In this document: one piece after another, positions 63,654 to 64,000 of the stretch
Position numbering within the stretch: position 1 is the stretch's first letter
Layout of the letters: every line of letters begins with the position of its first letter
Position numbers and translations under genes: made by a program
Notes under the pieces: model-generated
What the model saw: only the letters and a program-made list of their open reading frames with translations
What the model was told of the DNA's origin: nothing
Databases searched by the model: none
Source: Bacteroidota bacterium
GTDB lineage: Bacteria > Bacteroidota > Bacteroidia > Bacteroidales > VadinHA17
Direction: 5' to 3'
Length of the DNA: 64,000 nt
NCBI GenBank assembly: GCA_029547705.1
Contig: JAKPOU010000055.1
Coordinates: 1-64,000 of the forward strand

Positions 63654-64000
63654 ATGTCAGGTAAAACATCCAGAAGAAAATTTATAAGGCGTTCGGCTGC
63701 AATAGCGGCCGGTGCTTTCGTGATCCCCGAAATAATTCCTTCCACCGTACTGGGTATGGGAGGAGTAAAGCCCCCGTCGGACCGTGTGGTAATCGGCGCA
63801 ATAGGTACGGGATCACAGGGTATGGCCAATATGAGGGATTTCCTGAGGCTCAGGGATGAAGTCCGCTTTACAGCCCTTTGTGATGTTGATTCAGTCAGAC
63901 TGGACAATGCCAAAAGGGTGGTGGATACTGCAAACAAAAGCAATGATTGCCGCACCTATGTGGATTTCAGGGAATTCCTTGAAAAGGAAACACTCGATGC
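63654..64000 (+). CDS. Second exported Gfo/Idh/MocA-family oxidoreductase (cut by window end)
   Basis: The first 115 codons are visible. The start ATG 63654 is seven bases after the previous stop. The N-terminus SRRKFIRRSAAIAAGAFV is a Tat-type signal, followed by GVKPPSDRVVIGAIGTGSQG, the Rossmann glycine motif, and FTALCDVDSVRLDNAK. There is no lipobox, unlike its neighbour. The EKP motif and substrate domain lie beyond the window. Its presence makes the operon carry at least two exported dehydrogenase-fold enzymes. Confidence 0.85.
   Translation, partial: MSGKTSRRKFIRRSAAIAAGAFVIPEIIPSTVLGMGGVKPPSDRVVIGAIGTGSQGMANMRDFLRLRDEVRFTALCDVDSVRLDNAKRVVDTANKSNDCRTYVDFREFLEKETLD

Overview
The window is chromosomal DNA of a Bacteroidota bacterium, most likely an anaerobic Bacteroidales or Marinilabiliales-type lineage. 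This placement is an inference from several signs: two proteins with type IX secretion (T9SS) sorting tails, a short (287 aa) primary sigma factor, recurring TAnnTTTG -7 boxes including a full TTTG-N19-TAnnTTTG promoter in front of the SRP RNA, a tmRNA tag ending YALAA with no encoded CCA, a ComEC without its metallo-beta-lactamase domain, a DUF4199 protein, and a large pyruvate:ferredoxin oxidoreductase. No rRNA or complete tRNA gene is present, and no intact mobile element or CRISPR array was seen.

Layout. 1-4.9 kb: an IS-like repeat scar, a secreted metzincin protease with three near-identical repeats, and a decayed AbiE-type toxin-antitoxin locus. 4.9-17.7 kb: an exopolysaccharide locus. 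A minus-strand operon runs wza-wzc-ACP-asnB-nadE; around it lie a PrmC-like methyltransferase, gmd and fcl (GDP-L-fucose), a WbaP/WcaJ-type phosphoglycosyltransferase and a remnant-like methyltransferase protein. 18-24 kb: envelope proteins, mostly of unknown function, including tandem outer-membrane beta-barrel paralogues and a second T9SS client. 24.4-25 kb: tmRNA (minus strand) with a structured upstream leader. 25.3-34.4 kb: a sugar aminotransferase, two secreted alpha/beta hydrolases, a glycosyltransferase, and hddA-hddC-gmhB for GDP-D-glycero-D-manno-heptose. 34.5-46.6 kb: GT2 and DUF4199, SRP RNA, tsaC, trkA-trkH, comEC, def, ruvX and nifJ. 46.6-53.2 kb: rho, rpoD, rpe, miaA, an acidic protein and a LuxC-like acyl-CoA reductase. 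53.3-57.1 kb: a blaI-blaR1-like pair whose sensor carries two TonB C-terminal domains, an octanucleotide polypyrimidine satellite, and a MacB-type permease. 57.2-60.5 kb: gapA, a beta-barrel protein, a 43-residue lipoprotein, and a fused MsrB-MsrA. 60.7-64 kb: an operon of a tetraheme NapC/NrfH-type cytochrome fused to a SUMF1-like domain, followed by two exported Gfo/Idh/MocA oxidoreductases, the second cut by the window edge.

How the genes work together. Much of the first half serves surface glycan assembly: nucleotide-sugar supply (fucose, heptose, amino sugar), lipid-linked initiation, chain-length control and export. The middle is housekeeping. The best candidate for an undescribed system is the terminal operon, which looks like an extracytoplasmic sugar-oxidation module with its own membrane cytochrome. 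The ACP-AsnB-NadE trio inside the export operon and the structured RNA between a -7 box and the tmRNA are the next most interesting.
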